Shown: positions 1 to 6,440 of the stretch, in pieces
Layout: each line of letters opens with the position of its first letter
Position numbering within the stretch: position 1 is the stretch's first letter
DNA from: Alphaproteobacteria bacterium UBA6544
Lineage (GTDB): Bacteria; Pseudomonadota; Alphaproteobacteria; UBA8366
Direction of reading: 5' to 3'
NCBI GenBank assembly: GCA_002434595.1
Contig: DJKK01000222.1
Span: forward strand, 3,601-11,709
Length of the DNA: 8,109 bases
Notes under the pieces: model-generated
What the model saw: the letters and a program-made list of their open reading frames with translations, nothing else
Databases searched by the model: none
Told to the model about the DNA's origin: nothing
Made by a program: the position numbers and the translations under genes

Positions 1-1710
1 GTCGAAGTTATCTTTGGCTATCCCGGTGGTGCAGTACTTCCTATCTATGATGAGATTTTCAAGACGAATGAACTACGTCACGTTCTGGTCCGTCACGAGC
101 AGGGCGCGGTCCACGCGGCGGAAGGATACGCCCGGTCGACCGGCAAGATCGGCGTGGTACTGGTGACGTCGGGTCCGGGTGCTACGAATGCAGTCACCGG
201 TTTGACCGATGCTTTGATGGATTCCGTTCCCGTGATTTGCCTGACCGGCCAGGTCCCGACCCATTTGATCGGCAATGATGCCTTCCAGGAATGTGACACG
301 ACCGGGATCACGCGGCCGTGCACCAAGCACAATTATCTCGTAAAGGACACCGAGGCTTTGGCGCGCACGATGCACGAGGCATTTTATGTCGCGCGCAGCG
401 GCCGGCCCGGCCCTGTGGTGGTGGATCTTCCGAAGGATATCCAGTTCGCCGATTGTCCCTATATAGGCCCGGAAGAAGTCAAACACCCGAGCTACCGTCC
501 GCAGGTCCGCGGCGATGCGTCTTCCATCGAAGAGGCGGTGGAGCTGCTGGCGAAGGCGGAGCGGCCGATCTTCTACGGTGGCGGCGGCCTCATCAATTCG
601 GGCCCGGCCGCCTGCAAGCGCTTCTCCGATTTCGTGCGGGAAACCGGTTACCCTTGTACTCTCACGCTTATGGGTCTTGGCGCTCTGCCGGGATCAGATC
701 CCCAGTTCCTCGGTATGCTCGGCATGCATGGTACTTATGAAGCCAACATGGCGATGCATCAGTGCGACGTGATGGTTTGCGTCGGCGCCCGGTTCGATGA
801 CCGGATCACCGGACGGGTAGAGGCATTCTCTCCGAATTCGAAAAAAATTCACATCGATATCGATCCGTCGTCCATTAACAAGAACGTTCGTGTCGACGTC
901 CCGATCGTCGGTGATGTCGGGACCGTCATCCAACAAATGCAAAAGGTCTGGAAAGCGCGGAAAAAACGGCGGAACAACGGCAAGGCCGTGCGCGCCTGGT
1001 GGAAGCTAATCGAGGATTGGCAGGGGATCGACTGTCTTGCGTATAAACAGGACAAGAAAACAATAAAACCGCAATACGCGATCGAGCGGTTGTATGAACT
1101 GACCAAGCGGCGCGACACCTTCATCACAACCGAAGTTGGCCAGCATCAAATGTGGGCGGCGCAGTTCTACAAGTTCGAAAAGCCTAACCGGTGGATGACT
1201 TCCGGCGGATTGGGCACCATGGGATACGGTTTTCCGGCGGCGCTCGGCGTACAGATGGCGCACCCGAACAAGCTTGTGGTCGATATCGCTGGCGAGGCTT
1301 CGATCATGATGAATATTCAGGAACTGTCGACCGCTATCCAGCATCGGCTGCCGGTCAAGATCTTCATACTGAACAACCAGTATATGGGAATGGTGCGTCA
1401 GTGGCAGGAATTGCTTCATGGCGGCCGATATTCGGAAAGCTACACCGCGGCCTTGCCCGATTTCATCAAACTCGCCGAGAGTTTTGGTGCTGTAGGCTTG
1501 CGCACCGACAAGCCGTCCGAGCTCGATGATGTGATCAAGGAAATGATCTCGACCGAGCAAGTGGTGATCGCCGATATTGGCGTCGACCAGGCGGAAAACT
1601 GCTTGCCGATGATCCCGTCGGGTTCCGCTCATAACGAGATGATCCTCGGTTCGGAAGCAAAGTCCTTCGGCAAGGACGAGGTATCCGATGCCGGCAAGGT
1701 TCTCGTGTGA
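1..1710 (+). CDS. ilvB: Acetolactate synthase, large catalytic subunit (5'-partial)
   Basis: This ThDP-dependent enzyme condenses two pyruvates to acetolactate, or pyruvate with 2-ketobutyrate to acetohydroxybutyrate, the first common step of valine, leucine and isoleucine synthesis in the cytoplasm. The reading frame is open from the first base and gives 569 residues, starting in the ThDP pyrimidine-binding domain (FGYPGGAVLPIYDE). Compared with E. coli IlvI about 18 or more N-terminal residues are missing. The catalytic Glu is residue 33 of the fragment (RHEQGAVHAAEGYAR). The central FAD-type domain has GMLGMHGTYEANMAM and IDIDPSSI. The C-terminal pyrophosphate domain has SGGLGTMGYGFPAALG and the Mg/ThDP motif, written GEA (residues 431-433) rather than GDG, followed by NN at 458-459. 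The end, PMIPSGSAHNEMILG, resembles alphaproteobacterial homologues as I remember them. The regulatory subunit gene follows after 14 bases, which separates this enzyme from subunit-less relatives such as oxalyl-CoA decarboxylase or glyoxylate carboligase. The gene could equally be called ilvI. Confidence 0.96.
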   Translation, partial: VEVIFGYPGGAVLPIYDEIFKTNELRHVLVRHEQGAVHAAEGYARSTGKIGVVLVTSGPGATNAVTGLTDALMDSVPVICLTGQVPTHLIGNDAFQECDTTGITRPCTKHNYLVKDTEALARTMHEAFYVARSGRPGPVVVDLPKDIQFADCPYIGPEEVKHPSYRPQVRGDASSIEEAVELLAKAERPIFYGGGGLINSGPAACKRFSDFVRETGYPCTLTLMGLGALPGSDPQFLGMLGMHGTYEANMAMHQCDVMVCVGARFDDRITGRVEAFSPNSKKIHIDIDPSSINKNVRVDVPIVGDVGTVIQQMQKVWKARKKRRNNGKAVRAWWKLIEDWQGIDCLAYKQDKKTIKPQYAIERLYELTKRRDTFITTEVGQHQMWAAQFYKFEKPNRWMTSGGLGTMGYGFPAALGVQMAHPNKLVVDIAGEASIMMNIQELSTAIQHRLPVKIFILNNQYMGMVRQWQELLHGGRYSESYTAALPDFIKLAESFGAVGLRTDKPSELDDVIKEMISTEQVVIADIGVDQAENCLPMIPSGSAHNEMILGSEAKSFGKDEVSDAGKVLV

Positions 1711-1724
1711 TCGGGTGAACAGGC

Positions 1725-2294
1725 ATGACTAAGAAAAAGAACACGCAGCAACAACCTGGGGCAGCCTACAACTTCATGGACATAGGAGATCGTGAGGAAC
1801 GGCATACGTTCGCGGTCCTGGTGGCGAACGAGCCGGGCGTGCTCGCTCGGGTTATCGGGTTGTTTTCCGGCCGCGGATATAATATCGAAAGCCTGACGGT
1901 TGCTGCTGTGTCCGAGGACGATTCGATGTCCCGGATCACTGTCGTTACCACTGGGACACCGATGATCATTGACCAGATCCGGCATCAGCTGGACCGGTTG
2001 GTGCCTGTCTACGGGGTCCACGACCTGACGGAGGAAGGACCGCATGTCGAGCGCGATCTCGCGCTGGTCAAGGTAATCTCCAAGCCGCGTTCCCATGAAC
2101 GCCGCGAATCGCTCCGCATCGCCGAAGTCTTCGGTGCGGAACCGGTGGATACCACAACTCACTCGTTTGTCTTCCAGATGACCGGCTCACCCGGAAAGGT
2201 CGATGCTTTCATCGACTTGATGCGCGAGCTTGGCGAGGTGGAAATCGTCCGCAGCGGCAGCGTCGCCATGGCACGCGGCGCACAAGCAATTTGA
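1725..2294 (+). CDS. ilvN: Acetolactate synthase, small regulatory subunit
   Basis: This is the regulatory partner of the large subunit encoded just upstream. In this family it activates the catalytic subunit and confers feedback inhibition by valine. The protein has 189 residues. An N-terminal ACT domain (about 27-100) carries the hallmark NEPGVLARVIGLFSGRGYNIESLTV-type segment, split here as NEPGVLARVIGLF (35-47) and RGYNIESLTV (50-59). Residues N35, G38 and N53 align with E. coli IlvH N11, G14 and N29, the valine-site positions, so feedback control is probably kept. The C-terminal domain (about 110-185) has HVERDLALVKV and VRSGSVAMARG, as in IlvH. The first 24 or so residues are a charged, Gln-rich extension relative to E. 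coli. The ATG at 1725 follows the ilvB stop by 14 bases but has only a weak Shine-Dalgarno (cagg), so translational coupling is likely. Met18 (position 1776) is a less likely alternative start. The gene could also be called ilvH. Confidence 0.95.
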   Translation: MTKKKNTQQQPGAAYNFMDIGDREERHTFAVLVANEPGVLARVIGLFSGRGYNIESLTVAAVSEDDSMSRITVVTTGTPMIIDQIRHQLDRLVPVYGVHDLTEEGPHVERDLALVKVISKPRSHERRESLRIAEVFGAEPVDTTTHSFVFQMTGSPGKVDAFIDLMRELGEVEIVRSGSVAMARGAQAI

Positions 2295-2312
2295 TCCATT
2301 CAATTCCCGACC

Positions 2313-2317
2313 GAGGA
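2313..2317 (+). promoter_or_regulatory. Ribosome-binding site of ilvC
   Basis: The sequence GAGGA lies 8 bases before the ATG at 2326. It supports that start over the in-frame upstream ATG at 2230, which would make the protein 32 residues longer, overlap ilvN by 65 bases and add residues (MARWKSSAAAAS...) unlike any reductoisomerase I know. Confidence 0.75.
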
Positions 2318-2325
2318 AATACCTA

Positions 2326-3807
2326 ATGAACTTCACTTCGAATGTGTTTGAAACCCGCACTGTCACCATGGCCGACCGAGAGGAGACCATCGTCGCCGGC
2401 GGGCGCAACCTGTTCCCGCTTTTGCCGAAGGCGTTCGATGGGATCAAACAGATCGGCGTTATCGGCTGGTCGTCGCAAGGACCGGCACAGGCGCAGAACC
2501 TGCGTGAATCGCTTGAAGGTACGGGCATCCGGGTGACGGTCGGCTTGCGCGCCGGATCCGCATCTATGAAAGAGGCGGAGGAAGTCGGATTTATCGAAGC
2601 CGACGGGACTCTCGGCGACATGTACGACGTCATCCGCGAGAGCGATATGTCACTCCTGCTGATCTCCGATGCGGCTTTCGCGGAGAACTATAAAGAGATC
2701 TTCGCGGCGTTCCGCCCCGGATCCACGCTGGGTCTTAGCCACGGATTTTTGCTCTCGCATCTGCAGGCGCAGGGCGAGGAGTTCCCGAAAGAGATTAACG
2801 TGATCGCGGTTTGCCCGAAAGGTATGGGTCCGTCTGTGCGGAGGCTCTATGAGCAAGGCCGGGAGGTTAACGGCGCCGGAATCAACGCCAGCTTCGCGGT
2901 TCACCAAGACGTCAACGGAAAGGCGACGGACTACGCGCTCGGCTGGTCGGTTGCGCTCGGGTCGCCGTATACATTCGAGACGACGCTGGAATCCGAGTAC
3001 CGTTCCGACATATTTGGCGAGCGGGGCATTCTGCTCGGTGCTGTGCACGGGATCGCCGAGAGCCTCTACGCACGCTACGTCGGTCAGGGCATGGCCAAGG
3101 ACGACGCTTATCTTAATACATCGGAATCTATTACCGGCCCGATCAGCAAGTCGATCTCGCGATCCGGTCTGAAAGCCGTCTATGAGGAACTTGACGACGG
3201 CGAGAAAGCTGCATTCCGCAAGGCGTACAATGCCGCCTATCATCCTTGCCGTGAAATTCTGGAAGAGATTTACGACGACGTCGCTTCCGGTAACGAGGTC
3301 CGTAGCGTGATCCAGGCGACCCGCCGTCACGACACCTATCCTATGGGAAAGATCGATAGCACCGATATGTGGGTGGTCGGCGAGAAAGTGCGGGATGATG
3401 AATCGCGTAACTACGCACCGATCAATCCTGAGACCGCCGGAACCTATATGGCGTGCATGATGGCACAGGTCGATCTGTTGAAGGACCGTGGTCACCCGTA
3501 TTCAGAGATCGCCAATGAGTCGATTATCGAGGCCGTCGATTCACTCAACCCCTACATGGACTATAAGGGTGTGTCCTATATGGTTGACAATTGCTCGACC
3601 ACGGCCCGCCTCGGCGCGCGCAAGTGGGCATCCCGATTCGACTATATCCTCAAGCAGCAGACTTTCCCGACGGTCGATGCCGGTGCCGTAGAGAATGAAA
3701 CGCCATTCGACAAGTTCATGTCCAGCAACATCCACGAGGTGCTTAAAGTTTGCGCCGAACTGCGCCCCTCTGTGGATATCTCTGTCGTGCCGACGCGTCG
3801 CGGCTGA
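2326..3807 (+). CDS. ilvC: Ketol-acid reductoisomerase, class II, plant (chloroplast)-like
   Basis: This enzyme isomerises and reduces acetolactate (or acetohydroxybutyrate) to the dihydroxy acid with NADPH and Mg2+, the second step of valine/isoleucine synthesis. It has 493 residues, far longer than the roughly 340-residue class I form. From memory it matches spinach and Arabidopsis KARI nearly motif for motif: IGVIGW..QGPAQAQNLR (43-60), LGLSHGFLL, VCPKGMGPSVRRLY, GAGINASFAVHQDV, YRSDIFGERGILLGAVHG, YSEIANESIIEAVDSLNP, MVDNCSTTARLGARKW and LRPSVDISV at the C-terminus. Catalytic and metal positions are present: H139, K165, D228, E232, E398, E402 and S424, aligning with spinach H226, K252, D315, E319, E492, E496 and S518. 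The chloroplast transit peptide is absent; the bacterial protein begins NFTSNVFETRTV, equivalent to the mature plant N-terminus. The nucleotide loop reads GWSSQG where plants have GWGSQG. It lies 31 bases after ilvN and closes the operon; codon use looks like its neighbours, giving no sign of recent transfer. Confidence 0.96.
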   Translation: MNFTSNVFETRTVTMADREETIVAGGRNLFPLLPKAFDGIKQIGVIGWSSQGPAQAQNLRESLEGTGIRVTVGLRAGSASMKEAEEVGFIEADGTLGDMYDVIRESDMSLLLISDAAFAENYKEIFAAFRPGSTLGLSHGFLLSHLQAQGEEFPKEINVIAVCPKGMGPSVRRLYEQGREVNGAGINASFAVHQDVNGKATDYALGWSVALGSPYTFETTLESEYRSDIFGERGILLGAVHGIAESLYARYVGQGMAKDDAYLNTSESITGPISKSISRSGLKAVYEELDDGEKAAFRKAYNAAYHPCREILEEIYDDVASGNEVRSVIQATRRHDTYPMGKIDSTDMWVVGEKVRDDESRNYAPINPETAGTYMACMMAQVDLLKDRGHPYSEIANESIIEAVDSLNPYMDYKGVSYMVDNCSTTARLGARKWASRFDYILKQQTFPTVDAGAVENETPFDKFMSSNIHEVLKVCAELRPSVDISVVPTRRG

Positions 3808-3946
3808 CCCTTGGCATAAAACGAGAGGGTTTCAGAGGGCGCGACGAAGATCTAATACGATCGTGTTACGGAAGCTCGGCGCGCCGAACCAGTAAATTTC
3901 CTCGTGGCCAGAGATGGCGGCGAGCACCATGTGCGAACGATGAAGC

Positions 3947-3980
3947 GGCAGGATTCGGATGTAAATGGCATCCGACTGCC
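3947..3980 (+). repeat. Imperfect hairpin downstream of ilvC
   Basis: GGCAG (3947-3951) pairs with CTGCC (3976-3980), and CGGATG (3956-3961) pairs with CATCCG (3969-3974). They are separated by a 4-by-1 internal loop and capped by a 7-base loop. The sequence after it is TTGTTG, not a clean T run. It could stabilise the 3' end of the ilv mRNA, act as a weak terminator, or be chance. Confidence 0.35.
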
Positions 3981-4057
3981 TTGTTGCTCGATGACATTCG
4001 GCACGGTCGCCGTCTTTCAGCAAACAAAGATGTGATGGCTGACGGGAAGCAAGCGGG

Positions 4058-4081
4058 GCGACGAGAGCAAGAACTCGTCGC
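4058..4081 (+). repeat. Perfect 8-bp hairpin in the ilvC-mreB gap
   Basis: GCGACGAG (4058-4065) pairs perfectly with CTCGTCGC (4074-4081) around an 8-base loop. The following bases GCTGTTTCG have only three T in a row, so this is at best a poor terminator for transcripts reading out of ilvC. Confidence 0.35.
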
Positions 4082-4237
4082 GCTGTTTCGCCCGTAAATC
4101 GCCTTAGCTATGGCACCCGAAATCTTTCGTGCTGTCGGCGAGACCAATTCCGGGGACCGAATTCTGTTGCGAAATTCTCTTGCATCCAAGCAGAAAATCC
4201 TTTCAACGAAAGAATTTATGGGACTATTCTTAAGGGA

Positions 4238-4279
4238 GAGTCCTGCTTTACGGTGTTGAGGCTTTGTGAATCAGGACTC
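4238..4279 (+). repeat. Inverted repeat upstream of mreB
   Basis: GAGTCCTG (4238-4245) and CAGGACTC (4272-4279) form a perfect 8-bp inverted repeat with a 26-base spacer. A third copy of the core, GGACT (4221-4225), can pair instead with AGTCC (4239-4243), so two mutually exclusive stems are possible. The right arm touches the candidate -10 element. This could be a regulator-binding site or an RNA switch-like fold; nothing here identifies a ligand or protein. Confidence 0.35.
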
Positions 4280-4284
4280 ATAAA
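4256..4284 (+). promoter_or_regulatory. Candidate promoter of the mre operon
   Basis: TTGAGG (4256-4261) and CATAAA (4279-4284) resemble sigma-70 -35 and -10 boxes with a 17-base spacer, in an AT-rich stretch about 190 bases before the mreB start. The -35 match is fair and the -10 match is weak. A promoter is expected somewhere in this gap because of its size, but this exact site is only the best candidate I could find by eye. Confidence 0.25.
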
Positions 4285-4389
4285 GCTAAAGAAGACCGAA
4301 TTAGGTTTAGTAATTTACCTTAGAAAGACGGCGTAAGTGTTAGATTTATGATAAAAAACTTTGTATGGCCTAATCTCGCTCCTGACACC

Positions 4390-4440
4390 TTCGCCGCGCG
4401 GCGTGCCGCGCAATCTCGTCTTGCGTGGATTTCGCCGCGC
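4390..4440 (+). repeat. GC-rich palindrome and direct repeat in the mreB leader
   Basis: CGCCGCGCGGCG (4392-4403) is a perfect 12-bp palindrome. Its right part can alternatively pair onward: GCGCGGC (4396-4402) with GCCGCGC (4405-4411). The 10-mer TTCGCCGCGC occurs at 4390-4399 and again at 4431-4440, 41 bases apart. All of this lies between the AT-rich segment and the mreB start, so it would be in the 5' untranslated region if transcription begins upstream. Confidence 0.4.
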
Positions 4441-4473
4441 ATCCTCGCTTATCGGGAAGGATAGAACGACGAT

Positions 4474-5514
4474 ATGTTTTCGCGACTGCTTGGCATGATT
4501 TCGGCCGATATGGCGATCGACCTCGGTACGGCGAACACGCTGGTTTATGTAAAGGGCCGCGGCATCGTTTTGAACGAACCGTCCGTTGTGGCCATCGCTG
4601 AAGTGAAAGGGCGCAAACAGGTCCTCGCGGTTGGCGACGAAGCGAAGATGATGCTCGGCCGGACACCGGGCAATATCCACGCTATCCGGCCGTTGCGGGA
4701 TGGCGTGATCGCTGATTTCGAAGTTGCGGAGGAAATGATCAAACATTTCATCCGCAAAGTTCACAACCGCCGGAGTTTTGCGAGCCCGCAGGTTATCGTC
4801 TGCGTCCCGTCGGGATCGACTGCGGTCGAGCGGCGCGCCATTCAGGACTCTGCGGAAGCCGCCGGTGCACGTCGCGTCTTCCTAATCGAAGAGCCGATGG
4901 CGGCGGCCATCGGCGCCGGTCTCCCGGTCACCGAACCGACGGGGTCGATGGTGGTCGATGTCGGCGGCGGAACCACGGAGGTTGCGGTGTTGTCCCTTGG
5001 CGGTATCGTTTATTCGCGTTCAGTGCGCGTCGGCGGCGACAGGATGGATGAAGCCATAATTGCCTATATTAGGCGCAATCATAACGTTTTGGTCGGTGAG
5101 GGTAGCTCCGAACGGGTAAAAAAGGAAATCGGATCTGCGTGTCCTCCAGACGACGGCGAAGGCGGGGTTATGGAGGTTAAGGGTCGCGACCTGATGAATG
5201 GCGTGCCGAAACAGCTTGAGATTACGGAGCGCCAGATTGCCGAGAGTCTGGCTGAACCGGTTGCCGCGATCGTCGAAGCGGTCAAGGTCGCGTTGGAGCA
5301 TACAGCGCCTGAATTGGCTGCGGACATCGTCGACAAGGGCATTGTGTTGACCGGTGGCGGTGCGCTTCTCGGCAATCTTGATTATGTATTGCGTCATTCG
5401 ACCGGGTTGCCGGTTTCGCTTGCTGACGATCCGCTATCTTGCGTTGCACTCGGTACGGGACGCTGTCTTGAGGAAATGAAGGTCCTCAAGAATGTGTTGA
5501 TAAGTAGTGCATAA
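4474..5514 (+). CDS. mreB: Rod shape-determining protein MreB, bacterial actin
   Basis: MreB is an ATP-binding actin homologue that polymerises on the inner face of the cytoplasmic membrane and guides side-wall peptidoglycan synthesis. The 346 residues match E. coli MreB (347) along the whole length. Actin-fold motifs are present: phosphate-1 loop DLGTANT (16-22), the catalytic-region Glu in IEEPMAAAIGAGLP (E140), phosphate-2 loop DVGGGTTEV (162-170), and the adenosine motif TGGGALL (293-299). The N-terminus MFSRLLGMISADMAIDLG corresponds to the membrane-binding start of E. coli MreB, which supports the ATG at 4474. The ribosome-binding site is not ideal: AAGGA at 4457-4461 is 12 bases away. 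It is the first gene of the mreB-mreC-mreD-mrdA cluster and is preceded by a long leader. DnaK-type proteins share the ATPase fold but not these MreB-specific segments. Confidence 0.97.
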   Translation: MFSRLLGMISADMAIDLGTANTLVYVKGRGIVLNEPSVVAIAEVKGRKQVLAVGDEAKMMLGRTPGNIHAIRPLRDGVIADFEVAEEMIKHFIRKVHNRRSFASPQVIVCVPSGSTAVERRAIQDSAEAAGARRVFLIEEPMAAAIGAGLPVTEPTGSMVVDVGGGTTEVAVLSLGGIVYSRSVRVGGDRMDEAIIAYIRRNHNVLVGEGSSERVKKEIGSACPPDDGEGGVMEVKGRDLMNGVPKQLEITERQIAESLAEPVAAIVEAVKVALEHTAPELAADIVDKGIVLTGGGALLGNLDYVLRHSTGLPVSLADDPLSCVALGTGRCLEEMKVLKNVLISSA

Positions 5515-5555
5515 CCTAATGCATATATTGAGATAATCGATCGCCGGGGGGCACT

Positions 5556-6440
5556 GTGAAAGAGGAGCGTGTAAAAGTAATACGCGTTGCGACGCCGATG
5601 CGCAGTGTTGCGCAGCGCATCGCGTTCCTGCTGCTGCTCGGCGCTGCTATCGGCCTGCTAATGTTGGGCCGCACTGATCCGCGTATATTTGAACAGGCGC
5701 GCATGGCATTGATCGATTCGACGGCGCCGGTTCTCAATGTGCTGTCGCGCCCGATGGCAACCGTGTCGGAGCTGGTGCAAGAGATTAGGGAATCGGCGAG
5801 CCTGCGTGAGACCAATGCTGTCCTGAAAGCGGAAAACGCGAGATTGCTGCAATGGCAGCATGCGGCGCGCACGCTGCTTGCGGAGAACGACCGGCTGCGC
5901 ACGCTGCTGAATTTTGCGGGTGACGATGCCGCCCGCTCGGTTACCGGGCGGGTTATAGGCGATTCCAGTGGACCTTTTTTACGCAGCTTGTTGGTCAATG
6001 CGGGGATGCGTGATGGCGTTCGCCGCGGCCACGCGGCCGTCTCCGGAGCGGGATTGCTCGGCCGAGTCGCGTCGACCGGCGAAAAGTCCGCGCGGGTCCT
6101 CCTGATTAGCGATTTGAATAGCCGAATACCTGTGCTCGTTGAGCATTCGCGCGCACGCGCGGTCTTGGCCGGTGACAATAGCCGACGTCCCCGCCTTACC
6201 TTTGTCTCGGCCAATGCCGATGTAATGGTTGGGTCACGGATCGTCACTTCGGGTCATGGCGGTATGTTTCCATCGGGACTGCCGATCGGCATGGTCGCCG
6301 AAATCGGCGATGCGGGGATACGGATTGAAACCTTTGCGACCTCGGACCGGCTCGAATTCGTACGCCTTGTGGACTATGGCCTCAACGGTGTAATCGGTGG
6401 GGCCGAGACGGTCGCTCGGGGAGTTGATCCCAACCGATGA
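5556..6440 (+). CDS. mreC: Rod shape-determining protein MreC
   Basis: MreC is a bitopic inner-membrane protein whose periplasmic part binds and activates PBP2, linking it to MreB and MreD. The 294-residue protein has a short basic cytoplasmic N-terminus, one membrane segment (about 22-38, rich in Leu/Ala/Gly), a periplasmic coiled coil (about 68-118, including ETNAVLKAENARLL and LLAENDRLRTLLNF) and a beta-rich MreC core (about 125-280: VTGRVIGDSSGPFLRSLLVN, GLLGRVASTG, ARVLLISDLNSRIPV, SGHGGMFPSGLPIG). It lacks the long C-terminal tail of E. coli MreC (367). I chose the GTG at 5556, preceded by a G-rich CCGGGGGG, because it gives the N-terminus seen in related MreC proteins; the ATG at 5598 is the alternative and would leave only about seven residues before the membrane segment. 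It follows mreB by 41 bases and overlaps mreD by four. Confidence 0.94.
   Translation: MKEERVKVIRVATPMRSVAQRIAFLLLLGAAIGLLMLGRTDPRIFEQARMALIDSTAPVLNVLSRPMATVSELVQEIRESASLRETNAVLKAENARLLQWQHAARTLLAENDRLRTLLNFAGDDAARSVTGRVIGDSSGPFLRSLLVNAGMRDGVRRGHAAVSGAGLLGRVASTGEKSARVLLISDLNSRIPVLVEHSRARAVLAGDNSRRPRLTFVSANADVMVGSRIVTSGHGGMFPSGLPIGMVAEIGDAGIRIETFATSDRLEFVRLVDYGLNGVIGGAETVARGVDPNR

Larger units (their letters stand above)
3808..4473 (+). other. 666-base intergenic region between ilvC and mreB
   Basis: I find no gene I can support here. Short open frames exist on both strands (for example 63 and 107 codons on the minus strand), but they overlap one another, have no ribosome-binding site I would trust, and resemble no family I recognise. 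No convincing Rho-independent terminator follows ilvC: a 5-bp stem (ACCCT 3807-3811 with AGGGT 3826-3830) overlaps the stop codon but is followed by only TTCAG. Also present are a 12-bp palindrome containing GGCGCGCC (3876-3887), hairpins at 3947-3980 and 4058-4081, an AT-rich stretch from about 4195 to 4375, and a GC-rich leader just before mreB. The gap probably holds the end of the ilv transcript and the promoter and leader of the mre operon. An unrecognised small RNA is possible. Confidence 0.6.

Noticed and set aside
1006..1632. 208-codon minus-strand open frame opposite ilvB
   Set aside because: It is antisense to a strongly conserved coding region and its translation resembles no protein I know. 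Long antisense frames are common opposite GC-rich genes.
2230..2325. In-frame upstream ATG that would extend ilvC by 32 residues
   Set aside because: It lies inside ilvN, lacks a good Shine-Dalgarno and adds non-conserved residues. The ATG at 2326 has GAGGA at proper spacing and matches the mature plant N-terminus.
2650..3495. 281-codon minus-strand open frame opposite ilvC
   Set aside because: It is fully antisense to the conserved reductoisomerase and its sequence follows from ilvC codon composition.
3807..3830. Possible intrinsic terminator directly after ilvC
   Set aside because: The stem is only 5 bp, its loop is 14 bases and the following sequence is TTCAG, so it does not meet the usual terminator pattern.
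3876..3887. 12-bp palindrome TCGGCGCGCCGA
   Set aside because: Short GC palindromes are frequent in such DNA. There is no second copy and no link to a promoter, so no function is claimed.
3866..4189. 107-codon minus-strand open frame in the ilvC-mreB gap, and an overlapping 63-codon frame at 3832-4023
   Set aside because: The two frames overlap each other on the same strand, the translations match no family I recognise, and neither has a clear ribosome-binding site. Such lengths are expected by chance in GC-rich DNA.
5516..6247. 243-codon minus-strand open frame opposite mreC
   Set aside because: It is Ser/Arg/Thr-rich with no recognisable motif, and it is antisense to mreC, which has clear family motifs.
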